Made by a program: the position numbers and the translations under genes. Below are positions 7,569-15,111 of a stretch of 25,318 nt of DNA, piece by piece. The stretch spans positions 1 through 25,318 of the forward strand of contig CAZCDM010000015.1 in NCBI GenBank assembly GCA_964497475.1, given 5' to 3'. The notes beneath the pieces were generated by a model, which saw only the letters and a list, made by a program, of their open reading frames with translations, was not told the origin of the DNA and did no database searches. This DNA comes from CAZCDM01 sp964497475. Lineage in GTDB: Bacteria > Planctomycetota > Phycisphaerae > SM23-33. Position 1 is the first letter of the stretch. The number at the start of each line of letters is the position of its first letter.

Positions 7569-7919
7569 CTAAGCACCTTCTATCAGCTTCTTTACGGGCC
7601 GGCCGGCGATGAGCTTGCCCTCGTCGACAAAGCCTTCCTCCCGGCCGGTGAGTTCCTCGATCAGCCTGGCCCGCAGCCGCTCCAGGGCGGCCGGCGGGCT
7701 GTCGGAAATCGCCAGGTCGACGCATTCGTCGGGATCGTTGGCCAGGTCGAAAAGCTGCTCGCGCCCTGTCCCGCTGTGCCACACATACTTCCAGTCGCGC
7801 TCGACGATGTAGTGCATCGAACCAATGCCGGCAAAATGGACGTTGTGCTCGCCGTGGATATCGCCCCGCCACTGGTCGGTACAGATCAGAACTACATTCG
7901 GCTGTCGGGATTCGGGCAT
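7569..7919 (-). pseudogene. Sulfatase remnant: N- and C-termini joined by an in-frame deletion
   Basis: The 116-residue frame starts like a normal alkaline-phosphatase-superfamily sulfatase (QPNVVLICTDQWRGD, residues 7-20, the first metal-binding strand). It passes at once into what is normally the C-terminal end of the same family (HGEH, then DWKYVWHSGTGREQLFDLANDPDE, residues 43-64). The whole catalytic core, including the C/S-x-P-x-R formylglycine site and the second metal site, is missing. Comparable sulfatases have about 450-500 residues, so roughly 350 are lost with the frame kept. The likely junction is within WRGD..HGEH at residues 17-25. Start codon, SD (GAGGA) and stop are intact, and the start lies 8 nt after the upstream oxidoreductase stop. 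It cannot be an active sulfatase. A frame open further upstream was rejected because it runs into that gene. Confidence 0.75.
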
Positions 7920-7927
7920 GGGGGTCC

Positions 7928-9151
7928 TCAGACCAGGCGGATGTCGTGTTGGTCCTCGTAGCGGAAGTGTACGCGCCGACCTTCGGTGCGGGCCAGGTCC
8001 GACGCGAAGCACATCATCGCCGAAAGGTAGCCGGCCGAGGCGTTGGCCTCGGGGACAAAGGCGGGGTCCTTCATCATCGTCAGCAATTGCAGGGCGTGGC
8101 GGCGGTCGCCGCCGCCGTGGCCCGAGCCGTCACCCGAGCAGTCGTGCTCGGTGAGATTGTCGGTGAGATTGTCGTAGTGGAACACCTTGGCGTCATGCAG
8201 GTTGCCCCAGACCTGCCCGCGTGTGCCCATGGCGTGGAAGTTCCGGCTGGCCTTGGGACCCATCGCGTGGAAGTTCAGCAGGAAGTTCACCACCCCGCCG
8301 TTCTCGTACTCCATGCAGACGCTCTGGACGTCGGCGCCGTCCTTGTCGATGTTGAAGATGCAGCTGTCGTCCTCGCGGAGGTATTTGTGGAAGTCGCCCT
8401 CGGCCTGGTCTTCATGGTCGGACTTGGCCGGCTGCTTGTAGTACTGGCAGGTCTCGGCGATGGGACAGTCGTCGCAGGTATCCGGCAGGAAGCCGTTGGG
8501 GTTGAAGATCCGCCGCCCGCCGAAGCTGTCCAGCGAGACCGGCCGGGAGTTCATCATCCAGTTGAGGATGTCCATGTCGTGGCAGCATTTTTCGAGCATC
8601 GCCCCGCCGGAGGTTCGGGCGTACCGCCGCCACATGCTGCGGTTCATGATGCTGCTGACGCTCAGGCCTGGCAGTTCGTCGGCCTGGATCGACAGGACCT
8701 TGCCGATCACGCCCGTGGAGAGCATCTCGTGAATTTTAGAGTAGATGGGCGTACTTCGCAGCACGAAGCCCAGCAGCGTCCGCCCGCCATTGGCACGTTC
8801 GGCATCGAGGATGCGGCGGCAGTCGGCCGGCGTGGTGGCCAGGGGTTTTTCGATGGCCAGGGGCAGGCCCCGCTCGAGCAGCGGCACGGCGTGGTCGGCG
8901 TGGAGGTGGTTCGGCGAGGCGATGACAGCGCCGTCGAGTTCGTCGAGATGGTTGGCCAGCAGCTCGGCCGGCGATTCATACTCGGCGATGTCCTGGCCGG
9001 TCAGCTCGCTGCGCTGCAGGAAAAGCTTGCGGTGGTCCAGGGACGGATCGGCGATGGCGACGGTGCGTATTTCGTCGTTGCCGATGTAGTGTTTCGAGTA
9101 GGCGACCGCCCGACCGCCGGTACCGATGTACGCGATGTTGTAGGTGCTCAC
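7928..9151 (-). CDS. Gfo/Idh/MocA-family oxidoreductase
   Basis: This 407-residue NAD(P)-dependent sugar or polyol dehydrogenase-like protein has an N-terminal Rossmann fold (YIGTGGRA, residues 8-15). The signature EKPLATT has Glu101-Lys102-Pro103, Lys102 being the usual catalytic lysine. The C-terminal alpha/beta domain has GGAMLEKCCHDMDILNW, which supplies the family's active-site His. A Cys-containing insert (TCDDCPIAETC) occurs mid-protein, as in some planctomycete subfamilies. The substrate is unknown. The start is GTG at 9149-9151: a TGA lies in frame just upstream and AAGGG precedes the GTG. The sulfatase remnant follows 8 nt downstream in the same transcript, the common oxidoreductase-plus-sulfatase layout for breaking down sulfated or modified sugars. 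Confidence 0.88.
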   Translation of the reverse strand: MSTYNIAYIGTGGRAVAYSKHYIGNDEIRTVAIADPSLDHRKLFLQRSELTGQDIAEYESPAELLANHLDELDGAVIASPNHLHADHAVPLLERGLPLAIEKPLATTPADCRRILDAERANGGRTLLGFVLRSTPIYSKIHEMLSTGVIGKVLSIQADELPGLSVSSIMNRSMWRRYARTSGGAMLEKCCHDMDILNWMMNSRPVSLDSFGGRRIFNPNGFLPDTCDDCPIAETCQYYKQPAKSDHEDQAEGDFHKYLREDDSCIFNIDKDGADVQSVCMEYENGGVVNFLLNFHAMGPKASRNFHAMGTRGQVWGNLHDAKVFHYDNLTDNLTEHDCSGDGSGHGGGDRRHALQLLTMMKDPAFVPEANASAGYLSAMMCFASDLARTEGRRVHFRYEDQHDIRLV

Positions 9152-9181
9152 GATGGCCCTTCATGCAGGAGGTGAGTGTGT

Positions 9182-9198
9182 CGCCGCACGGCGCGGCG
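9182..9198 (-). other. GC-rich hairpin in the 5' leader of the oxidoreductase mRNA
   Basis: CGCCGC and GCGGCG form a perfect 6-bp stem with a 5-nt loop. It lies between the predicted transcription start (about 9204) and the SD. It could modulate translation or stability; nothing identifies it as a known riboswitch. Confidence 0.3.
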
Positions 9199-9210
9199 AA
9201 TAAGAAGTCG

Positions 9211-9239
9211 ATAATACAGCCCGGGCCGGGCCGGTGCAA
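9211..9239 (-). promoter_or_regulatory. Predicted promoter of the oxidoreductase/sulfatase-remnant operon
   Basis: The minus strand has TTGCAC (9234-9239), a 17-nt spacer and TATTAT (9211-9216). The expected start is near 9204, about 53 nt before the GTG start codon. Confidence 0.5.
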
Positions 9240-9306
9240 TGCACGGCGATCCCTTTTCGCAACGCCGGGGGCCCGGGCCTTGGTGCGACCTTTGCGTGAC
9301 CTTAAC

Positions 9307-9335
9307 TTGCGAATCTCCCGACAAAGCCATAGAAT
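9307..9335 (+). promoter_or_regulatory. Predicted promoter of the HEAT/VWA gene
   Basis: TTGCGA (9307-9312) and TAGAAT (9330-9335) are 17 nt apart. The expected start near 9342 gives a leader of about 38 nt with an SD before the GTG at 9380. It diverges from the oxidoreductase promoter, whose -35 lies 68 nt away. Confidence 0.5.
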
Positions 9336-9379
9336 CGGAACCTTACCCCAATGCCGTTCTCTTCAAAGGAAGGCCATCC

Positions 9380-11137
9380 GTGAAACTCTCCACACAGCAA
9401 ACGGGCTTGTATTTGCTCACCACCGTCACACTGGCAATGCTGGCACATACCACCGGCCCACTCCGGGGCGATACTCCCGAGACCCAGCCCAGCACCCCGA
9501 CCAGTCAGCCCCAAACGCAGAGCCCCGCCTCCAGCCCGGCCGGGCCGCTCTCCGCGACCGACCGCAAGCGGATCGAAATCCTCCAGGACTACTACACCAA
9601 GCTCTACTCCGCCCCGCTGGAAAACTCCAACTGGTTTGTCCGCGCCATGGCCGTTACGCTGCTGAGCCGACTGGAAACGCCCGACATCACCGCCCGGCTC
9701 GTGAAAGTACTCAAGACCGACCCGAACCCTCTGGCGAAACTCTACGCCTGGGAAGCCCTGCACGCACGCAACCCCTACCTCACCGACGAGCAACGCACCA
9801 CCTGGATCGAACAAGGCCTCCGCCTGCACAAGCGCAATGTCTTCCGCGGCGACCTGCAGCTTGGCCTGCTGCGGGCGGCTACGCCCCTGGGCCCCGACGG
9901 GCTCAACGGCCAGGTCGGACGGTACTACCTCGACCTGCTCAGCGAGGTCAGGCACACCAACCCCTACGACAGCCGGACCATCCAGCAGATGCGCACGACA
10001 CTGCAGGCGTGGAAGGATCCTGACATCGTACAACGAGTCATCGGCCAGATGACCAGGCCGAACGTCGGCTACGTGGCCGAATTCGTCCTCGGCGGACTCA
10101 ACGACTCCATCGAACCCCTCGGCCGGGTCGGCCGGCCCGTTTCGACCGGCCAGTGGAGCAAGGCCCGCGCCGAGTGGACCCGCTGGCTCGGCCAGGCCAA
10201 CCTCCAACCCACCCCCGTCGATCAGCTCCCGCCCTATCGAGGCCTGAGCAAATACCTCCCCCATGCCAAACCCATCACCGATCCGGACGACCCGGCTTGG
10301 AAGGAAGACCTCGAACTCGGCAAGCTGAACATCACCCACTTCGACCTGGTCTTCTGCCTCGACATGACCGGCTCGATGAAGCCAATGATCGAATGGGTCG
10401 CCCGCGACGCCAAGCGAATCCTGGCTGCACTAAAAGTCCTCTCCCGTTCGCCCCGCATCGGCGTGGTCTACTACTGTCACGAGGTCATCGAAGAGGCCAT
10501 GGCCCCCTGCTGCAAAGAGGCCGCCGCCAAAGCAAAACGCTCCGGTAACTGGGACTCCATGCTCAAAATGTTCCCGCTCACGCCGAACACCGCTCGCCTC
10601 GCCCAGCAGATGAGCCAGTTCGATCAAACTGGCGGCCACAAACCCAAGGGGAAACGATTCGTCGGCTGGGGGGCGATTTACTCCGGCTTGTGGGCCGCCC
10701 TGAACAAACAGCCCTGGTCCCGCGCGGCCGGGGCACAGAAAATCATCGTCTGCTTCGGCGATTCCATTCTCACGGAAAACACCGAAGCGATGACCGAGAA
10801 GCTCGTCGCCAAGGCCGGTAAGGAGGGCTTCGTCATCTCCTTCATCGAGATTTACAAAAAGCGTCGCAAAGACCTCGCCATCTACGGCAAGCTCGCCAAG
10901 CTCGCCAACGGCGGGTGGTTCGAGCTGCAGATCAGCAAGGACGAAGGCGACGAACCCAAAACGCCGCCCACCCTCTTCGACGGCCAGATCGCCGCTCCGC
11001 CGGAAAAGGCCTCGATCTTCTCTTCCGTCATCGGGCAGGTCATCTCCTCGATCGTCCCGCCGGACTACCGCCCACGGACAAAGCCCTTCGTGGCCGTCCT
11101 CATGGAATACATCGATGCGGGCCTGGCCGGGAAGTAG
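9380..11137 (+). CDS. Exported HEAT-repeat and von Willebrand factor A domain protein
   Basis: This 585-residue protein begins with a signal peptide (hydrophobic stretch LYLLTTVTLAMLAH) and a Thr/Pro/Gln-rich linker. Residues about 65-170 resemble HEAT-like helices (NSNWFVRAMAVTLLSRL, NPLAKLYAWEALHAR). A VWA domain starts near residue 322 with the MIDAS motif D328-M-T-G-S332, followed by IGVVYYCHE and later KIIVCFGDSILTEN; it runs to about 530. VWA domains bind divalent metal and mediate protein-protein contacts; here that would occur outside the cytoplasm. The frame is open further upstream, but the GTG at 9380 was chosen because AAAGGAAGG lies 6 nt before it, the signal peptide starts there, and the predicted promoter start falls downstream of the longer start. 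The partner protein is unknown. Confidence 0.82.
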   Translation: MKLSTQQTGLYLLTTVTLAMLAHTTGPLRGDTPETQPSTPTSQPQTQSPASSPAGPLSATDRKRIEILQDYYTKLYSAPLENSNWFVRAMAVTLLSRLETPDITARLVKVLKTDPNPLAKLYAWEALHARNPYLTDEQRTTWIEQGLRLHKRNVFRGDLQLGLLRAATPLGPDGLNGQVGRYYLDLLSEVRHTNPYDSRTIQQMRTTLQAWKDPDIVQRVIGQMTRPNVGYVAEFVLGGLNDSIEPLGRVGRPVSTGQWSKARAEWTRWLGQANLQPTPVDQLPPYRGLSKYLPHAKPITDPDDPAWKEDLELGKLNITHFDLVFCLDMTGSMKPMIEWVARDAKRILAALKVLSRSPRIGVVYYCHEVIEEAMAPCCKEAAAKAKRSGNWDSMLKMFPLTPNTARLAQQMSQFDQTGGHKPKGKRFVGWGAIYSGLWAALNKQPWSRAAGAQKIIVCFGDSILTENTEAMTEKLVAKAGKEGFVISFIEIYKKRRKDLAIYGKLAKLANGGWFELQISKDEGDEPKTPPTLFDGQIAAPPEKASIFSSVIGQVISSIVPPDYRPRTKPFVAVLMEYIDAGLAGK

Positions 11138-11167
11138 CCCCGCCAACCAAGCCATCCGTACGCCCGG

Positions 11168-11196
11168 TGGACACGCCGGCTGGAAGAGGCTATAAA
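11168..11196 (+). promoter_or_regulatory. Predicted strong promoter of the DUF3604 gene
   Basis: TGGACA (11168-11173), a 17-nt spacer and TATAAA (11191-11196) each differ from the sigma-70 consensus at one position, the best full promoter match found here. The expected start is near 11203, giving a leader of about 28 nt with GGAG at 11221-11224. Confidence 0.6.
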
Positions 11197-11230
11197 TGGT
11201 CTCTTTCCGCCCCATCTACCGGAGTTTCGC

Positions 11231-13375
11231 ATGTCCCTCACTACCAGAACCAGAGAGCTCGGCTTGGCCTGCATCGAACCGGCCGAACCCATCCGCGCCG
11301 GCCAGGTCGGCCAATGGACCATCACCTACACCGTCGGAGAGTATGGCATGGACGAGGGCAGTACGCTCAAGCTCGCCCAACGCTACGCCAGCGACTGGCA
11401 GGAGCCGCAGTTCACCGACCCGGCCGCACCGGCCTACATGACCGTCCGCACCGCCGGCCCGGCCAGCCTCCGCGCCCGCTACGACACCAAGGGGCACCTC
11501 CGCCCCTACATGAAGTGCGTCGTCATCGACGTCTACGACGGCTCGCTCCGCCCGGGAGATACCATCGTTATCACCCTCGGCGATACCAGCGGCGGCGGCC
11601 CCGGCTGCCGCGCCCAGACCTTCTGCGAGTCGGCCCACGAGTTCCTCCTGCTCGTCGATCCGACCAACAGTTGCAAGGTCGTCCCGCTGCCCGACTCGCC
11701 CACCCTGCCCGTCGTGGCCGGGCCGGCCGAGTCGCTGCGCGTCACCCTGCCGACCGATGCACAACGCAACCAGCCCGTCAATGCACACATCCGAGGCCTC
11801 GATGCGTGGGACAACCCCACCGACCCGCCGGGCGAATGTACGCTGCAATGGCAAGGCGAGGGGCAGGTCGAGATCGATGGCCTTACCCTCACGCCGCGCC
11901 AGCCCGGCCGGGGCCAGCTCCTCGTCCGATGCGGCGATCTGGCCGCCCTCAGCAACCCGATGACCATGCACGCCAGCGCCCCGCCGCTGCGGAAATTCTG
12001 GGGCGACCTCCACGCCCAGACGGCGGAGACCATCGGCACGGGCAGCGACGAGGAGTTTTTCACCTTCGGCCGCGACCAGGCCGCCCTCGACGTCATCGGC
12101 CATCAGGGCAACGACTTCCAGGTCAGCGACGCCTACTGGGCCCGCCTGCAGAAAACCGTCCGGCAGTTCAATGACGACGGGCGATTCGTCGTCCTCCCCG
12201 GATACGAATGGTCAGCCACCACCTACGCCGGCGGCGACCGCAACGTCTACTTCCGCCACGAGGACAGCCCGATCATGCGGTCGAGCCATTGGCTGATCCC
12301 CGACACGCCGCACAACGAGCTTTCCCCGGCCAGCCCCGCCGACGTGCTGTTTGAGCGTCTGCGAAACGAGGTCGGCCTGGACGATGTCCTCCTGGCCGCC
12401 CATGTCGGCGGACGCTACGCCGACCTGCCGAACTACTTCGACGAACAACTCGGCCCGCTGGTCGAGGTCATGAGCTGCTGGGGCGTGTTCGAATGGATGC
12501 TGACCGACGCCTTCGAGGCCGGCTACATCATCGGCGTGGTCGCCAACAGCGACGGCCACAAAGGCCGACCCGGCGCCGAGGGCCCCGGCGCGGGCGAGTT
12601 CGGCCTGACCGGCGGGCTGACGTGCATCCTGGCCGAGTCGCTCACGCGCGATGCGATCTTCGACGCCCTCCGCGCCCGTCGCTGCTACGGCACGACCGGC
12701 GCGCGGATCGACCTGGACTTCACCGCCGACGGCAAGCCGATGGGCTCAGTCCTGCAGCGCCAAACGGAGGTCACGCTTCGCGGCCGGGTCGCCGGCTGCG
12801 GGCCGATGGAATCGCTGAGCCTCTACCGCGGCGTCGAACGCATCGCCCAAACCCGCCCGGCCGAGTGGACCAACCTCGCCACCAGCCCGCACGTCCGCGT
12901 CAGCTGGGGCGGGTCGCGCATCCGTGGCCGGGGCCGACGCGTCAACTGGTCCGGTGAAATCCGCGCAACAAATACAGAAATTCGCCAGGCCTCGCCCGTT
13001 TCCTTCGACTGTCGGGCCGACGGCATAACCGCAACCGACGGCCAGCACCTCGCCTTCCGCTCGCAGACCACCGGCGACATCGACGCGATCGACCTGCACC
13101 TGTCCTCCGCCAATGCGGGCGAGCTTGCACTCCACTGCCCGCCCTGGCCGTGTCAGATCGACCTGGCCGAGCTTGGCGACGAGCCGATCCGCTTCGATCT
13201 GGGCGGAGTGGACATGGCCGTGACGTTTCAGCGCATCCCCGCCAAGCCAACGACCACACAGCTCGAACTGCAAGTCGACGTCACGCCCGAATCGCAACGC
13301 CAGCCCTACCTGCTCAAAGCCACCCAGCTCGACGGACAACTCGCCTGGTCCAGCCCGATCTACCTCGCCCGCTGA
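11231..13375 (+). CDS. DUF3604-family PHP-like metal-dependent protein
   Basis: This 714-residue protein has an N-terminal beta-rich region (about 1-250) and then a PHP-like core. FWGDLHAQTAE carries H261. Next come DVIGHQGND, VVLPGYEWSATT, GDRNVYFRHED, LAAHVGGRYADL, VEVMSCWGVFEW and VVANSDGHKGRPG, which give the His/Asp/Glu set expected of the DUF3604 family. A C-terminal beta-rich region follows. The family is presumed to be metal-dependent hydrolases with no settled substrate. No signal peptide is visible after the ATG, so it looks cytoplasmic. GGAG lies 6 nt before the start. It follows the HEAT/VWA gene by 93 nt but has its own strong promoter, so the two may be regulated apart. The product name is supported by motifs only. 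Confidence 0.78.
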   Translation: MSLTTRTRELGLACIEPAEPIRAGQVGQWTITYTVGEYGMDEGSTLKLAQRYASDWQEPQFTDPAAPAYMTVRTAGPASLRARYDTKGHLRPYMKCVVIDVYDGSLRPGDTIVITLGDTSGGGPGCRAQTFCESAHEFLLLVDPTNSCKVVPLPDSPTLPVVAGPAESLRVTLPTDAQRNQPVNAHIRGLDAWDNPTDPPGECTLQWQGEGQVEIDGLTLTPRQPGRGQLLVRCGDLAALSNPMTMHASAPPLRKFWGDLHAQTAETIGTGSDEEFFTFGRDQAALDVIGHQGNDFQVSDAYWARLQKTVRQFNDDGRFVVLPGYEWSATTYAGGDRNVYFRHEDSPIMRSSHWLIPDTPHNELSPASPADVLFERLRNEVGLDDVLLAAHVGGRYADLPNYFDEQLGPLVEVMSCWGVFEWMLTDAFEAGYIIGVVANSDGHKGRPGAEGPGAGEFGLTGGLTCILAESLTRDAIFDALRARRCYGTTGARIDLDFTADGKPMGSVLQRQTEVTLRGRVAGCGPMESLSLYRGVERIAQTRPAEWTNLATSPHVRVSWGGSRIRGRGRRVNWSGEIRATNTEIRQASPVSFDCRADGITATDGQHLAFRSQTTGDIDAIDLHLSSANAGELALHCPPWPCQIDLAELGDEPIRFDLGGVDMAVTFQRIPAKPTTTQLELQVDVTPESQRQPYLLKATQLDGQLAWSSPIYLAR

Positions 13376-13426
13376 CGGCCAATCATGCGCCCCCTGTCCG
13401 GCCGGTCACGCCGCGGCGGTTTTCTC

Positions 13427-13455
13427 TGGACGCTCCCCCGGCCGATAGCGATAAT
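13427..13455 (+). promoter_or_regulatory. Predicted promoter of tRNA-Arg
   Basis: TGGACG (13427-13432), a 17-nt spacer and GATAAT (13450-13455) precede the mature tRNA 5' end by 19 nt, placing the start near 13462. Confidence 0.5.
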
Positions 13456-13474
13456 ACCCTTGGCTGTACGACCC

Positions 13475-13548
<74 letters not shown>

Positions 13549-13732
13549 ATGGCTGGACATGACGTGACGGGGACTGATGGCGCAACATCCGACGCAGTTT
13601 TCTGCGATCTCTACCAAAATGCCTTTAGTGGCCTGAATTACACCTTCTCCCCCCGCCACAGGCAAAAATCGGAAGCTTAAAAATCAGCAAGCGGGCGATC
13701 CGTATGCGATCACTGCCGTTGCGTGCCGCATC
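13549..13732. other. Convergent gap with no gene; weak hairpin only
   Basis: No coding frame is supported between tRNA-Arg and the convergent lipoprotein gene. CGCAG-TTTT-CTGCG at 13593-13606 is a small hairpin that could help end either transcript, but it lacks a following U-tract. Confidence 0.35.
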
Positions 13733-14827
13733 CTATTTTACGTCATCCCGCCCGGCGTCCTGCTTGCAGAGCAATTCCGCATTGTCGACCCACATCAAAA
13801 AGAAGGGCTGAGCCGAGCCTCGCTTACGCATGACGACCAGAAACGGACGGGCAAAATTGAAACTCCGGCCTCCTCTATTACCCATGATAAAGGCTTCACT
13901 GGCCAACCCAGCTCCGCTCCTGTCCAGCCGAAACTCGACCGACTGCATGGTCCTCAGCAGCCCGGTCGACTCCAGCTCTTTGAAATGGTGCGTGATCCTG
14001 TAGTTGATGTCAGGCACGACAAGCGAGTCGCCGCTTACGAACTCCCGGCAGCCGTTGGCGGCTTGCCATTGGGCCATCTTCCGCTGAACCTTCTGCCAGG
14101 TTTCCGCCAGCGTAGCCCCGGGCGCAACACAGGCAAGGATCAACTGAGTCGGGTGCGAGTTCCGATCCAGATCGAGAGCAAACTCGACGGGCTGGAGTTG
14201 ATCCCCTTCGCAATAGAGCACTTCGATCTGACGGGCCAGTGTCGAGTTGACGCTGGCGTCCCGTTGTTTGAAAAGGCCGAAGCTGGAAACGCGAGTCCGG
14301 TTGCCCGCCGAATCGACAAAGATATCGCCACCTTCACGAGGGAAATAGGCCTTGCTGAATGTAATGCCGTCGGCGAGATAGGCGTAGGCTACTGCTTCGA
14401 ACTCATCATCGACGGGAAGATTCGGGGTGACGTCCGGGAACCGCTCTGCCATGCCGGCCTTGATCTGCTCGACAATCCCATCGCCGATTAACCCCGCCGC
14501 GGCGTAGTAGCTGCCCTCCGGCAGATCGCTCTGGCTGAAGGGCGAGGCATCCAGCAGGCGGACCATCTCGGCGGCTGGAGGAACCTGGATGGATCCGAAA
14601 ACAGTCTTGAGATTATCCCAGCAGAGTTGGAACGTGGCGCACCAGATCACGTTCCTGCCTTTGCGTGCTGGGGAGTTGATCGTGGGGACGATGACCGTTT
14701 TCTCGGCCTCGGAGGAATCGCCCGAGAAGGCCAGTTCCGGCGGGCTGTACGGCGTGTAGGAGCAACCGGCCGTGATTGCAAAGACAGCAACAGCGAAAAC
14801 AGCGATTGGCAAGCGTGTTCGGGACAT
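13733..14827 (-). CDS. Divergent serpin-like lipoprotein
   Basis: This 364-residue protein has a lipoprotein signal peptide with lipobox ITAGC (Cys22). The rest follows serpin order. GRNVIWCATFQLCWDNL (58-73) sits where serpins have NvvfSPlSi..aL. VAYAYLADGITF with FPREGGDIF..AGNRTRVSSF (147-183) matches the NAlYFKGxW..F...F..dG..v.V.mM region. RQIEVLYCEGD..FALDL (199-220) matches the vleLPYkGd..sM segment. LILACVAPGATLAETWQKVQ (229-248) matches mlIiLP..g.sL..le. VEFRLDRSGAGLASEAF (297-313) matches the hinge, and FNFARPFLVVMRKRG..FFLMWV (323-347) matches the FxadRPFlFfIr..ilFmGrv ending. The loop between hinge and ending is short and the hinge is not the Ala-rich GTEAAAAT, so protease inhibition is doubtful. 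AGGGAGG precedes the ATG at 14827; the longer frame would run up to the adjacent tRNA. Confidence 0.6.
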   Translation of the reverse strand: MSRTRLPIAVFAVAVFAITAGCSYTPYSPPELAFSGDSSEAEKTVIVPTINSPARKGRNVIWCATFQLCWDNLKTVFGSIQVPPAAEMVRLLDASPFSQSDLPEGSYYAAAGLIGDGIVEQIKAGMAERFPDVTPNLPVDDEFEAVAYAYLADGITFSKAYFPREGGDIFVDSAGNRTRVSSFGLFKQRDASVNSTLARQIEVLYCEGDQLQPVEFALDLDRNSHPTQLILACVAPGATLAETWQKVQRKMAQWQAANGCREFVSGDSLVVPDINYRITHHFKELESTGLLRTMQSVEFRLDRSGAGLASEAFIMGNRGGRSFNFARPFLVVMRKRGSAQPFFLMWVDNAELLCKQDAGRDDVK

Positions 14828-14905
14828 CCCCACACCTCCCTTCCTGGGACACAAAAAACGGCTGCCACAACGAGCCCCATACACAGGGGCTTTGGGGTGA
14901 TGCAC

Positions 14906-14979
14906 TGGGCCGTATAGGACTTGAACCTATGACCTCACGGGTGTGATCCGTGCGCTCTAGCCAGCTGAGCTAACGGCCC
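14906..14979 (-). tRNA. tRNA-Val(CAC)
   Basis: This is a complete 74-nt cloverleaf on the minus strand. The acceptor GGGCCGT pairs with ACGGCCC over 7 bp, then T8-A9, D stem GCTC/GAGC, anticodon stem CACGG/CCGTG with loop ATCACAC, the T arm and discriminator A. The anticodon CAC (14943-14945) reads GTG. CCA is not encoded. The lipoprotein gene begins 78 nt downstream on the same strand and could be partly served by the same promoter. Confidence 0.95.
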
Positions 14980-14992
14980 GAAGCGAAGCGGT

Positions 14993-15020
14993 ATTATACC
15001 ACCGGCGCGACGGGTTGCAA
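14993..15020 (-). promoter_or_regulatory. Predicted promoter of tRNA-Val
   Basis: The minus strand has TTGCAA (15015-15020), a 16-nt spacer and a perfect TATAAT (14993-14998), 13 nt before the mature tRNA 5' end. Confidence 0.6.
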
Positions 15021-15111
15021 CGGGAAACGTCGCGTGTGCCCCGTGGGCGGTCGAGCGGGCGGGCGGGACCCCGGCCGGGCTGCATTTGTCGCGAGAGAAA
15101 CGAGACGGAAT

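Noticed and set aside
9239..9379. Longer N-terminus for the HEAT/VWA protein
   Set aside because: It would begin upstream of the predicted promoter, lacks an SD and would bury the signal peptide inside the protein.
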